Assembly (NCBI GenBank): GCA_947172415.1
Contig: OX359193.1
Span: 2,722,501 to 2,786,500, forward strand
Reading direction: 5' to 3'
Origin: Chondrosia reniformis
Lineage: Eukaryota > Porifera > Demospongiae > Chondrillida > Chondrillidae
Length of the DNA stretch: 64,000 nucleotides
Within the stretch, counting starts at the first letter, position 1. Each line of letters opens with the position of its first letter. The notes beneath the pieces were generated by a model. That model did not search any database. It had not been told where the DNA came from and worked only from the letters and a program-made list of their open reading frames with translations. Shown piece after piece: positions 35,671 to 46,445 of this stretch. Position numbers and translations under genes: made by a program.

Positions 35671-35991
35671 ACTGTATAAATTTTAGAAAAAGAATGTCAT
35701 TGACTACAATCCAATTACTGAATATGGAAGGTGTCTATAAGTTTTCCGGAGGCAATTAAGTATTGCATAATAAGACTAGGTGTGTATACGACTCTTAAAT
35801 GGATTGGAAACGGCATAACGTGATACGATCAAAGGTTGTTACGCTTCCAAATTTTAGTCTTGGAGGTGTTAAGATGGCCGTAGTAAGACACACTTTATCG
35901 TTTGTTTTTGACAGCGTACATTCTCTGGAACCACATTTTGCGTCACTATAATTTAAAAAGCGTATACTTCTCTTATTATTCAAGTGGGAGA

Positions 35992-36175
35992 TTATGGGGT
36001 GCTGTTTGTAAAAATATTCAGAAAAATGTGTTATAGCAAAAAATCTCATATAACGAAATAGATTCCTGTAAAAAGGGCATATATCCCTAAAGATGCCCAT
36101 CATTTAAGTGATATCTAAATTACACATCCAAAATGTAATATTTCCATAAATGTGATATATCCAACAATGTGATAT
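35992..36175 (+). repeat. Left terminal inverted repeat of the integrase/HECT element
   Basis: Starts TTATGGGGTGC and includes GTGTTATAGCAAAAAA, GGCATATATCCCTAAAGATG and AAATTACACATCCAAAATG. All recur inverted at the right end. Internal short repeats of GTGATATATCCA follow. Confidence 0.75.
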
Positions 36176-36261
36176 ATCCAAAATATGTACATAGTGATAT
36201 ATACATGTGCATATACTACTCAGGTGTGCATGTGACCTTTTGAAGACCATATGGTAAACTT

Positions 36262-37410
36262 TAAAATGGCTGAAGGTCGTAGTCAACAGTCCAATACAAG
36301 CGGAAAACCATCTGTGAATGTTGATTGGAAGAAGCGAAGTTTCTTCTTTTCAAGGGATTTTCCAAGATAAATGTTGCTAAAAGATTTGGAGTAAGTCGTC
36401 AGACCTTATACAATAAGGATAATGCATCTAGTCAAATAAATTTACAGAAGTTTACCAGAATGTCTACTGCTGACCTTGACCAAAAAGTAAAGGAAATAAA
36501 ATCAAATCAACCTAATGATGGAGAGGTCATGCTTAATGGTCATCTCTTGTCCAGTGGAATATGAGTGTCTAGAGCTAAGCTTAGAGCTAGTATTCAAAGA
36601 ATTGATCAAATAGGCACAGTCCAACGTAGAAGCATTGCAGTATGGAGGAGAGTGTATCATGTAAGTGGAGCAAATGAGGTTTGGCATGTTGATGGCAACC
36701 ATAAGCTTATTAAATGGAGAATGGTTGTGAATGGAGGAATAGATGGATTTTCACTATTAGTAACTTTTATGAAATGCCATACCAATAACAAATCCAAAAG
36801 TGTCCTTAATGCATTCATGAGTGGGGTTCAGAAATATGGCTTTCCTTGCAAAGTTCATACTGACCATGGTGGAGAAAATATTGAAGTTTGGTGCGCTATG
36901 ATGAATATTCACAATTCACACACCTGTGTAATTACTGGTAGTTCTACTCATAATGAGTGAATAGAAAGGCTTTGGAGGAAAGTTCAACATTCTGTGATCG
37001 TAACTTTTGCTGACAGTTTTAGGGAACTTGACAGTTAACAGATTCCCTAAATGAAGTTGACGTTTATTGTCTGCATTCAGTATATGTTCCCATTGTAAAC
37101 CAGTCTTTGAAATCTTTCACTGAAGCTTGAAACAACCATGCCATATCAACTGAACAAAACCGCACTCCAGAACAGCTCTTTCTTCTGAGTTCAGCTGATA
37201 GAGAAGTTGATATCTCCGGATCTACTTTTGAAACTTGCGACAATTCTGACATAGATTCAGTTGAAACTGATTTTCAGTCAAGTGATGCTGTCCCAGATCT
37301 GAGATGTTTATTTACACCTTGCAATCAATTGCAACGATTCCTGGATGTTGCATTGCAGAGTGATTATAGTACTGATCCAAAGTCAAAGTACCTTGAAATA
37401 GTCAATCTTT
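36262..37410 (+). pseudogene. DDE integrase-type transposase, copy 1
   Basis: The frame begins MAEGRSQQSNTSGK at 36262, shifts once near 36320, and continues with a helix-turn-helix (FSKINVAKRFGVSRQTLYNK). The catalytic core follows: NEVWHVDGNHKLIKWR (first Asp), GGIDGFSLLVTFMKC, VHTDHGGENIEVW (second Asp), and GSSTHNE, a TGA, then IERLWRKVQHS (Glu). The C-terminal part reads NEVDVYCLHSVYVP, AISTEQNRTPEQLF and an acidic-serine tail (DSDFQSS-like) to a TGA near 37410. In-frame stops lie at about 36562, 36958 and 37038, plus one in TEA*NN. All three catalytic residues survive. It shares the element with the HECT gene on the other strand and matches relic 2 at 9.4 kb. This is the least damaged integrase in the window. 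Confidence 0.88.
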
Positions 37411-39054
37411 GAGGAATGCATTTGCTAACTAATTACAGTGATTGCGGTGGTGATAGAATGGTAAAGAATATTAATTGACAAGTATTATAAAACAATTAAT
37501 TACATTAACTGATTCTAATATGCATGTACATGTGCTGATGAGTGCATGAGTAATACGCACATATTGTATAATTAGATTCTCAGAAATGCAAAACGTACAC
37601 ATATGGGTTCAGGCAATCAAATAATGCCAAAACCTTGGTATCCCCTAATAGCCAAATTAAAGGCTCTTTGAATTTGGTGTAATCCGTAATTGTTGCAAGT
37701 AGATGCTGTTAGAAGACCATCATTTGCTGTAAATGTAATAGAGGGTCTGGGGTAAAGACCTAGAGCGGGGGATTGAAGATGCTCCAGTAGCGAATGCAAA
37801 AATATCTCCACAAGAAAATGAGGTATTTCCCTCCACACATTCTTCAAGTAGGATGCTATTTCTTGTACATATAATAATAGTTCTATACATAACATGACAT
37901 AATTAATATGCATTTGTATGACACAATTTGGTATAGAGGTGTAATGACCAATTACATTCCATACCAGGGAAAGACAGCCAATATAGTCATGCACATGCAG
38001 ATCAACCATAATTTTTGTTCTATATACCATTTCTGTTTTTATCCCAATTGTAATTGTACGTCTTCTGTGTCTGGGAATGCCCAAATTATATGATTATTGC
38101 TTTAAGGTCTTAATGGTAGGTAATAGAACTGTTGGAAAGACTAGCATTCTACTCAGTTATGCAGAAGGTGACTTCACTCCAACATTTACACATACCATTG
38201 GTGAGCATTGTAGATACGAAAAGCAAAATATCCCATGGTGAAAATCTACTAGGAAATGAAACATACGCTATAAGTGCATGGAGGATTTTTATTGTGTACG
38301 TATATAGATTATTTGCAGTCTGTGTTATAGGAATTATATATATAGAGTGTAAACTTCTGTACATAAATGCATGGCATGCTATCTGCATATAAAAGCTATC
38401 TATACCTATACTTACATTTAACGGATTGTATATACATGAATTCGAAATTCCTACTGAAAATTTAATGGATTTTGTAATAAAAAGTATGTTTAACTACACC
38501 CTTCAAATGTTGAATATACTTGACTTGGTTTTGTTTATTGTGCATGTAATGTGTTTTGAATGTTTTATGTGAATTATTCTAAAGGTGAAAATAAAAGAGA
38601 AATATAGATTGAACAGTTATAATTGTTCATGCATGCATGAATGTGCAAATATATATAGGCATATAAACTATACTAGAATGAAATATATACATACGCTTGA
38701 ATGAACTTTGGGTTTAGATTTTAAAAATGAAAAGTCATACTCTAAACTGTGTTAAGCATTCAGGCTGAGAAATGTACTGCATGTCTCAATACATGATTAA
38801 GATTAATATATGAATTTCTTTTAAATACTACCAAAAAATATAGGTATATATTGACTTTAAGATGAACACATTTGAAATGGATGAAAAGGAAATAAAACTA
38901 AAGATATGGTAGGTCTGATTACCATACTATATCAAGGAAATCTATTATTCTGCATGCCATATAGTGCAAATATAGATTGTTGTTTTATGATAAATCAGTA
39001 GCTATATAGCTAAACATCTATAAGTGGTATCATTTATATTTGAATCCTAATTGT
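37411..39054. other. Interior of the large element, no gene recognised
   Basis: AT-rich sequence with short ORFs on both strands. The longest minus-strand frame (38084-37617) has no recognisable motif. Nothing matches known families. Confidence 0.4.
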
Positions 39055-40180
39055 ACAAGTTAAATAAAAACATTCAAAAATGAAGTTAAAAGTAGGGATG
39101 GCACTATAACAGTGATTGGCACATCTAGAAAAAGTAACGAAACAAGAAAGTGATCATCTGGTAAGGCTAACATTGCAGAAGTGGCATACTGAAACTTAAC
39201 TATACACATCACTTCTATGTTTGGGCGCATCATGGATATACTAGAAGTAGGGATCAATGCGCCCAAACATAGAAGTGATGTGTATAGTTAAGTTTCAGTA
39301 TGCCACTTCTGCAATGTTAGCCTTACCAGATGATCACTTTCTTGTTTTGTTACTTTTTCTAGATGTGCCAATCACTGTTATAGTGCCATCCCTACTTTTA
39401 ACTTCATTTTTGAATGTTTTTATTTAACTTGTATTGCCCCTTTTTTCTTGTTAATATTTGTTTTGAAAGTTTTCTTGGCGAAAACTCAAAATAAAGTAGC
39501 AGAATAGACGATATAATAGAGAGCTCTAAATTAAAAAATGGCGTCCGAAAAGATCCCAAATTTGATAAGATGTTTTCTACCGTTCTTTAACATTCAGTTT
39601 AGGATATTAAAGGGTCCATAATCGTTAAGAATACGACTGTATATAGGCCCTCCAAAGCGACTAAGAAATTCGATCGCGGGTAACGGCAGTACCACAAATA
39701 TTACTCATTCGGGTTACTTATTTTATATAGAGAGAATTTGAAACTTAATTAAAAAATGGCGTTCAAAGAGGCCCTAAATTTGGCACTTTCAAAAGTAACA
39801 CGCTTCGGTTGGAGCGCGTTGAAATCTAGGGTAGCCTATTCCCTAGTTCGGAAACATTCATGACGATTTAGTATTTGTATGTACCTGCGTAAGTTCGCAT
39901 GTTAGCGCTAGCTCATTTGAAAAAAGAAGAAGAAGAAGAAGAAGAAGAAGAAGAAATGAGGAATTGCAGAATTTGGCCTATTTCGGTTTAACCACTTTGC
40001 GAAGGTTGTAGAGCATCGTAACATGTTTTGGCGTTTAGAAAAGCATGCAAAAACGACTGCAAACACACGAATGCAACCGAAAATCTGAACGTTGTTGATT
40101 TATGAGGTGTTAATTGATAATACATTGAATAGGGCGGCCATGTTTTTTTTCGGCCATCCCTACTTATAGAGTACTACCGT
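39055..40180 (+). repeat. R3-type element, copy 3, with long terminal hairpin
   Basis: Positions 39055-39431 form a nearly perfect palindrome: two arms of about 170 bp around a loop of about 28 bp near 39243. Both arms carry AAGTAGGGATGGCAC and ACAAGTTAAATAAAAAC. The element continues to GGCCATCCCTACTTATAGAG at about 40147-40165 and a short AGTAC-TACC-GTACT palindrome. A (GAA)n run lies at 39922-39957. The body differs from R3 copies 1 and 2, so this is a related subfamily. It lies within the integrase/HECT element and probably inserted later. Confidence 0.7.
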
Positions 40181-40439
40181 ACTCTATGATATAGGGACAC
40201 AGCTGGTCAGGAGAAGTTCAGGACAATTATCGCATCCTTTTATCAAGGGGCTGCAGTCAGCGTACAGATTTTGTTATATAGATATTGTATACATAATACC
40301 TATATATGCATAAAGTGAAGGTTATTGTTATTAATATAGGGTATAATGTTGATTTATGATGTCACTCATGAAAATTCGTTTGAAAACCTCAGATATTGGA
40401 TTACAGAAATTAAGGAGGTATCTATTTTCATGTATACTT

Positions 40440-40760
40440 ACATTTGCCCTATCTCCCACCATATGAAAAATTCATGATACCATTTTCCTACTTGCTATGC
40501 TATATGCATACATTAACTTCGTATGCCAGTAACATTTATAGTGCTGTAACTGTATAAAATGGAGATCTAGAGATATGAAACTGCAACTTTGTGTCAGTGT
40601 TCCCTGACATGTATGAAGGGTTCCAATGAGTTTTCCAACTTTTGATATCTACCCAAATTTGCCCTATCTCTCACCATACATTAACTTCGTATACCAGTAA
40701 CTGTACATTTAGTGCTGTAACTCTATACAATGGAAAGATATAAATCCTAAGATATCAGAT
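40440..40760. repeat. R5 repeat units
   Basis: Two units with TTTGCCCTATCTCYCACCATA and GTGCTGTAACTSTATAMAATGG, as at 15.1-15.4 kb. Confidence 0.6.
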
Positions 40761-42156
40761 GCCAATCCCACATATATGGAACCCGGATTATTGGTGAGCA
40801 CGTCTCTAGGGAACCAACCGATTAGGAGACAGCTTTAGAGTCTAACCACTACCAACCACTATGGGAACCGCTACCACCATAGGGATGTGTCCAGGTAGGC
40901 CTACTTTATACGCTGTGGCTAGAGTGCTGGTACTGTATTTTAAGAATTGACACCTTCGTTACGATTATAGACTGGCCTCATTAATTTTTGGATTAGTATA
41001 CCAGTAAGGTTTGTTACTGTAAGCCGAGTTATCATTGACTTGTATATTACTGCATGGCACTGAAATAAGGTTTTCTTCCACATGATACCAGCATGACCTA
41101 CAACAATTTACATTTGAGTTTGTTGTTGTATGATATTAATTATGTTTTGAAATTTCCCTAAGTAAATTGTAAAGTAAAGTAGAAGTAAAAATAACCAAAA
41201 AGGTAACGATGCCAGTACCGGTAGCCAACGTAGTAAGTCCTATAGTACCGGTACCAGTGTTTTAACTAATAAGGTAAAATACAGTCTACATCCTGTAAAA
41301 CGTTGTTTAGGAATTCTCTTTAATATTAATTTTACATATCACTACCAGAAAAAAGAAGAAAAAACAACCCAAGCGTGTTTGGATACCCATGGCTTCCCAG
41401 ATCCTACAACAAATATCACGATATGCTAACGATAAGGAAAAAACAGAAAAACATCCATTCTCAGTGGATTACAACAAGTATTGTGATATACTGACGATAA
41501 CAAAAAAGAAAACACCAGTCACGTTAGCCAGCAGAGACTGCTGTTACCGTCAAGCACCATGAGGTGGTGTGACTTGGATTTTGCTCGACGCAGGGAGTTC
41601 ACATTACCATGCACAATGCAAGCGTACTTCCATCGCTGGTCGTCTGGGGCCAGGATCGTTGGTAACGCCTAACTGGTGCAGTTTCGGCTTTGGTAGTCAT
41701 GGAGTGACAGAACCAGCCTTATCCCTCCCCGGGTTCCGTTGTATTGATAAATCGATAATTGGTGAGCATATCCCCATGGCACCAACCAATACAGGTCAGC
41801 TACGAAACCTAGACACTACAAAGCCAATGAGTAAGGACATACTCCCTTACCCAAGGCTCCATGCTGGCAGGCCTGAATGGTAATGCTAAAATGGACTATT
41901 TATATGCAACTACGTTTTGAAATTATAAAGAAAAAAAGGAAAATAACTGATTATCATTGTAATTGATCCAATTCCAGAAGCATCCTTTTGTTCTATACGC
42001 TTCTCTCTTGCATCACTCTGCCACCAACGCGGGGGTGATGGAAGTGGAAATATACTAGTTATAAATATGCACTATAGTCAGTTCCTAAGTATGGCTGGTG
42101 CTAAATATTTTATACAATAACAGAGTTATAGTTTATAACATTAATCCTGTACTAAT
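40761..42156. other. No gene recognised
   Basis: One plus-strand ORF at 41569-41883 shows no family motif. Two stretches (about 40790-40890 and 41755-41850) share a loose TTGGTGAGCA...ACCAACC pattern, which hints at a decayed duplicated sequence. Confidence 0.35.
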
Positions 42157-42215
42157 GCTAATGGTGCTTAACCACATTTTGTATTGAATAGTATACAAAA
42201 GTGGTTAAGCACCGT
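42157..42215. repeat. Hairpin with GGTGCTTAACCAC stem
   Basis: GGTGCTTAACCAC and GTGGTTAAGCACC flank a 25-base AT-rich loop that is itself partly complementary. The stem core GGTGCTTAA also occurs in every unit of the nearby minisatellite. Confidence 0.7.
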
Positions 42216-42619
42216 CAAATATAGTACACATTTAGTACACAGACTGCAACTATATAATAGTATAAATTTAAGCATCAGCTATACTTAATAAAAGTATTCA
42301 TTACAAATAACAACGCCGAGTTAGCATACTCACGCCAAGTTACTCGAGGTTTTTCGTTCATAATTTCTTTTTTTAGTGGCCTGCAGCAAATCCAGAGTTG
42401 ACAAAAAGAGGAAGAACAATAGATTTTGGAAGGTTAATAGCATGGGGTCTAGCTGTTCTTCAAGTGATGATTTAAGCTTTTACTTCTGTCTTTAGCCTTA
42501 TAAATGGGATGAAATTTTGAACGACAATTTAGACAGTTTTGTTTTAATCCGTGTATGATAGAAGTAGATAAGGTGTATACAAATTAATCGTGTGTACATA
42601 GCATAGGATGGTGCTGTGG

Positions 42620-43295
42620 GGGCGATCGGTAGACACCTGAATACACTTAACTGTTATGTTAGTGCTTGCCGGTGCTTAGAGCAAAAAGTGACTTAAGTAC
42701 CTGCAAAAGTATAAGATGGGTGTAGGACAGTTGGCAGACACCTGGACATGCTTAACTGTGAGTTTGGGGCTTGCCGGTGCTTAGGACATAATGTGACTTA
42801 AGCACCGGCAAGGTTATAAGATGGGCATAGGACAGTTGGCAGACACCTGGACCCCTCAACTGTCAGTTTGGGGCTTGCCGGTGCTTAGAGCAAAAAGTGA
42901 CTTAAACACTGGCAAGCTTATAAGATGGGTGTAGGACAGTTGGCAGACACCTGGACACGCTTAACTGTGAGTTTGGGGTTTGCCGGTGCTTTGGGCAAAC
43001 AGTGACTTAAGCACCAGCAAAATTATAAGATGGGCATAGGACATTTGGCAGAAACCTGTACCCCCTAAACTGTAAGTTTGGGGCTTGCCGGTGCTTAGAG
43101 CAAAAGTGACTTAAGCACCGGCAGGCTTAGAGGATGGGCATAGGACATTTGGCAGAAACCTGTACCCCCTAAACTGTAAGTTTGGGGCTTGCCGGTGCTT
43201 AGAGCAAAAGTGACTTAAGCACCGGCAGGCTTAGAAGATGGGCGTAGGACAGTTGGCAGAAACCTGGACCCCCTCAACTGTCAGTTTGGGGCTTG
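42620..43295. repeat. Minisatellite, about 105-bp unit, hairpin in each unit
   Basis: About six tandem units of roughly 105 bp. Each has TTGCCGGTGCTTAGAGCAAA, GTGACTTAAGCACCGGCA and GGACAGTTGGCAGACACCTG. The first two blocks are complementary (GCCGGTGCTTA against TAAGCACCGGC), so each unit can fold. The two units nearest 43.1 kb are almost identical, which suggests recent amplification. The array meets the HECT coding exon at about 43290 and takes the place of its C-lobe. Confidence 0.85.
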
Positions 43296-45287
43296 TCGGT
43301 ATTAACATTTCTTCAGTTGCCCCACGATTGGACCCCTCTTTACTATAGGTTGGGCTTATTGCATCAAGCAGGGTATCCATTGTTACAAGGTGATTTTTAG
43401 TGGCGCATAGTAGCTGCAGAACCTTGGTTGGGTGCTCATCTATAAATTCATCAAATCCCAGTGTAGATCTCAACCCTAAGCATAGCTGTGAGAGTTCCCC
43501 AAGGATTGAGAAATAAGTAACATGCTGCCATACTCCTAAAATGGTCTCTCTGTTAGCCATGGTCATCATAGATGCACATCCAAAGTCATATATGAAGGTG
43601 GAATCATGCTCAGATAGACACGTTTGCATTTCTTCATCCCCATTAGCAGCCATAACCTATATAACACAATAATTAAAAAGGATCCGGTATATGCTGTTTT
43701 TACATAAACATATCTACCCATGTTCCTATATATACCTGTTCTAATTTTCTCTGGATGACTTCATCAGGGATGGCCTTCAGCATCTCACCAAAGGTATCAA
43801 TCTTTGGCATGCATCCATAAATTAGGAAATATGCTGTTTCTGGGGTAAAGCATGTTGGACCCTGTGTCCCATGGACAATACCTGAGGCAATTATTTTCCC
43901 ACATGTGGAATAGGTGTTTTTCCCAAGCTGTAGAACATTATTTACAGGAAGGAGACCTCTTGATGTTTCTTGAAATGCTCCACTAGATGAAAGTGATGTT
44001 GTAAATAGCCTGAAGAATTCTCATCTAGTGCCACCTTCATCTACTGCAGGCTCTCCAATGAACCTCACTTTAAGATTCTTGCCAGGGTCAAAGGTATATT
44101 GTATGAAGGCACTCAAAGAATTGGCAAATAAATGAGACCTTCTGATATTAATGCTCTGGCTCTCACTGCCCTTTTTCAGTACTGCCTGTTGATGAATGTT
44201 TAGCATTGTCTGAATATCAGATTTTGATGGTGCAGCCTGAGAAGTACTTTATTGAAAAGGAAAAACAATATAATTATAATTACATAATACATGTACATGT
44301 AGAATCACTATGCATAAATGTATGTAACATGCAGACTTACAAGTCGATATCCTGCATGCTTCTCTCAATTGCAAGCTCTATGTCTTCCTTTTCAAAGGTG
44401 TCTGAGTAGTCTGACAAATCTTGCACATCTAAATTGCAATATGTACTGTTTCATTAGAAAAGAAAAAAAATTATTATCCCTCCTCCATGCATGCCGGTAT
44501 GTAATTCTGATTTATACCTGTAGCCAGTTATTTCAACAACATTCCTGTCAAAATCCACATGAAATTTTGGATCCAATCCTTCATCCTGAATTTCCACTCG
44601 GTTAATTATGGAACTCCCATTTTCATTGATTCGGCTAATATTAAGAAGTTAATACTAAGCAATGAAGAATGCATGTGAGCTGCAGATATATAATCACTGT
44701 ATAGCTAATTCACATTCAGAAACTTTGTTTTCAATTTCTATGGGCAAAGGTCCTTTTATAATTAGTTCTTCCTCAGCAAGAATGTATACAGCACCTCTTC
44801 CTGCAGCATAACCTACTTCCCTTGCACCCCACTCAAAGCTAGTGCTAATTTGGGGATCAAACAAGGTTTTACACCCCCTCCAACTGTCTGCAAAATCTTG
44901 AAAGAAAAGGAGCTGCTTTCTCCCATTGTATAACGATATAACTTTTCCAACAAGACCAAGTCTTGTTAGCTCCACTCTCTTCACTCCTTTTGGAATTGTT
45001 ATCTCATCACCATTGTATGATTTTGGGAGGCAAATTATATCCTTTGTCCATACTTTAACTTTTGCTTCACTGCTCCTCTTCCTTTACGTCTTTCTCAAGA
45101 AAGTTGAAGGCAACAACTTTCTTGGCCCTCCTTTCCTATTAGTAATTGTACTACTGCTTTTCCCACTGTTGGTAGCATTTGTGCTCCGAGTGCAACTAGT
45201 GGGCTGCCCTAAGCCTCCTGAATGTGCTTCACTGACAGCTGAGGAAACTGCATTTTGAATAACTTCTCTAACACTAGGGTCATCCAC
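43296..45287 (-). pseudogene. UIM-HECT E3 ubiquitin ligase-like gene, copy 1
   Basis: Five exons with GT-AG borders and agreeing phases: 45287-44698, 44634-44518, 44445-44341, 44246-43736 and 43656 to about 43296. Exon 1 has a Ser/Thr-rich N-terminus (MDDPSVREVIQNAVSSA), one TAA near 45082, then an unrecognised domain (ICLPKSYNGDEITIPKGVKR, YAAGRGAVYIL). Exon 3 holds the ubiquitin-interacting motif KEDIELAIERSMQDID. Exon 4 is the HECT N-lobe (NIRRSHLFANSLSAFIQ, VRFIGEPAVDEGGTR, then a TGA, EFFRLF and ASGIVHGTQGPTCF). Exon 5 continues to TYSKEGSNRGATEE, which in relatives precedes the C-lobe with the catalytic Cys; here a minisatellite begins. It is probably transcribed inward from the right TIR. 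The two stops and missing C-lobe make it inactive. Confidence 0.85.
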
Positions 45288-45404
45288 TTTGCCAAGACCA
45301 TGTGGTCATTGAAATGAATCACTTCAATAAAACAGCTTCTGACTATATTCGGTTCTATATGACGTCATTAACTATGTCATCAGTTATGTAATTGTACATA
45401 TAGC

Positions 45405-45583
45405 TCTTGGGTTTGCAATGTATATATCACATTTTTGGATATATCACATTTTGGATGTGTAATTTATATATCACTTTAATGATGGGCATCTTTAGGGATA
45501 TATGCCCAGGAATATATTTAGTTATATCAGCTTTTTTGCTATAACACTTCTTTCTGAATTAATTTATAAATGGCACCCCATAA
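45405..45583 (-). repeat. Right terminal inverted repeat of the integrase/HECT element
   Basis: Inverted partner of the left TIR, ending GGCACCCCATAA. It includes the complements of the GGCATATATCCCTAAAGATG and AAATTACACATCCAAAATG blocks, with small indels. Confidence 0.75.
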
Positions 45584-45587
45584 GAGA

Positions 45588-46194
45588 TACATTGTAACGA
45601 TAAGTTCAGAGAGTAACTCTACTTTAATAGATTAATATCAGGAGACTCCATGTTTTAAGATAAAGACACACAAAGTTTGCTGGACAAGTTACCCATCTGA
45701 AGCGTTTTTCTTAAGTTTACTAAAAGCTAGGATGGCCTATTTTACTATCTCCTACTCTTAACTAGTGGAGTCCATTTAGTACATGTACATGTTTTTAGGG
45801 ATATGCTGTATTCTATAAAGAACTTTGCGGTCCTACTACTACAGGTACATAAACGATTTACGCGCTTCCGCTTTTTTGTATATATCAATATAATACAATA
45901 CCTAGCAAGGTAACCTTTCGATCGACAGCTTGAGAAGCTTGGAGTCATTGCTATAGCTTATTCTATACAACCAGAAGCATAACCACCTCGATCGCTCGAT
46001 ATCGCTACATGAATTGGAATTGAATCTGCTCCCCTTATCGTACCATGACGCCTAATACTTGGGCTACTCGCCGAACGAATTGGTACTGTTCAAAGTTATA
46101 TACCAGAATCATATGAAATCCTTTATAGTACCATAGTTCTATCAATTTACACGGCTTTAAATTATGCAATTTTGGTATTTTTGGACCATTCTAA
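45588..46194. other. No gene recognised
   Basis: Flanking sequence of the large element. Only short ORFs without motifs are seen. Confidence 0.4.
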
Positions 46195-46445
46195 AATTTA
46201 TGGTTATTTCAATTATGCAATTTGAAAGATTGCTGCAGCATTGCTGTTTTCAGCAGCATACTGACCAATAGCAGCTCTCTGTTCATCACTGAAGGCCATA
46301 TAAACCTTCCTTTTACGAATTTCTCTCTATGTATTAATCAATCGTGATGTGGCAGGATTCGCTTCCTTTGTAACTTTCTCACTGATTCCTGTCTCTTTTG
46401 CAGTCAGTAGTTTGGTCTTACAATACTTTAGGATTGTCATCGTGA
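46195..46445 (-). pseudogene. pogo-like transposase N-terminal fragment
   Basis: The minus strand reads LLTAKETGISEKVTKEANPA, a stop, then REIRKRKVYMAFSDEQRAAI and GQYAAENSNAAAIFQIA before a stop. The second part resembles the psq-type helix-turn-helix that opens pogo-superfamily transposases (DNA binding at the TIRs). The DDE domain is absent. The fragment at 24.2 kb is a relative of its first part. It is not the same subfamily as the element at 50.8-55.3 kb, whose HTH differs. Confidence 0.5.

Larger units (their letters stand above)
35992..45583. mobile_element. Large TIR element with integrase and UIM-HECT genes
   Basis: Inverted repeats of about 170 bp bound the segment. The outermost bases are TTATGGGGTGC and GCACCCCATAA, and GAGA occurs immediately outside on both sides (35988-35991 and 45584-45587), a candidate 4-bp target duplication. 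An integrase relic starts about 270 bp inside the left end and runs inward. A UIM-HECT relic starts about 300 bp inside the right end and also runs inward. The middle (37.4-43.3 kb) holds later insertions: an R3 hairpin element, R5 units and a minisatellite. The integrase is of the rve type; whether it belongs to IS3EU, Ginger or another superfamily I cannot decide. I do not know of a described element with this gene pair. Confidence 0.65.

Noticed and set aside
37617..38084. 155-codon minus-strand ORF
   Set aside because: Low-complexity composition and no family motif; it lies in the AT-rich interior of the large element. Not supported as a gene.
41569..41883. 104-codon plus-strand ORF inside the large element
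   Set aside because: No recognisable motif, no splice sites and no second copy. Its length is within what chance gives here, so it was not called a gene.
42620..43295. Evenly spaced hairpins resembling an integron attC array
   Set aside because: Each hairpin belongs to a tandem unit with no cassettes or ORFs between, and no tyrosine integrase is present. Minisatellite is the simpler reading.
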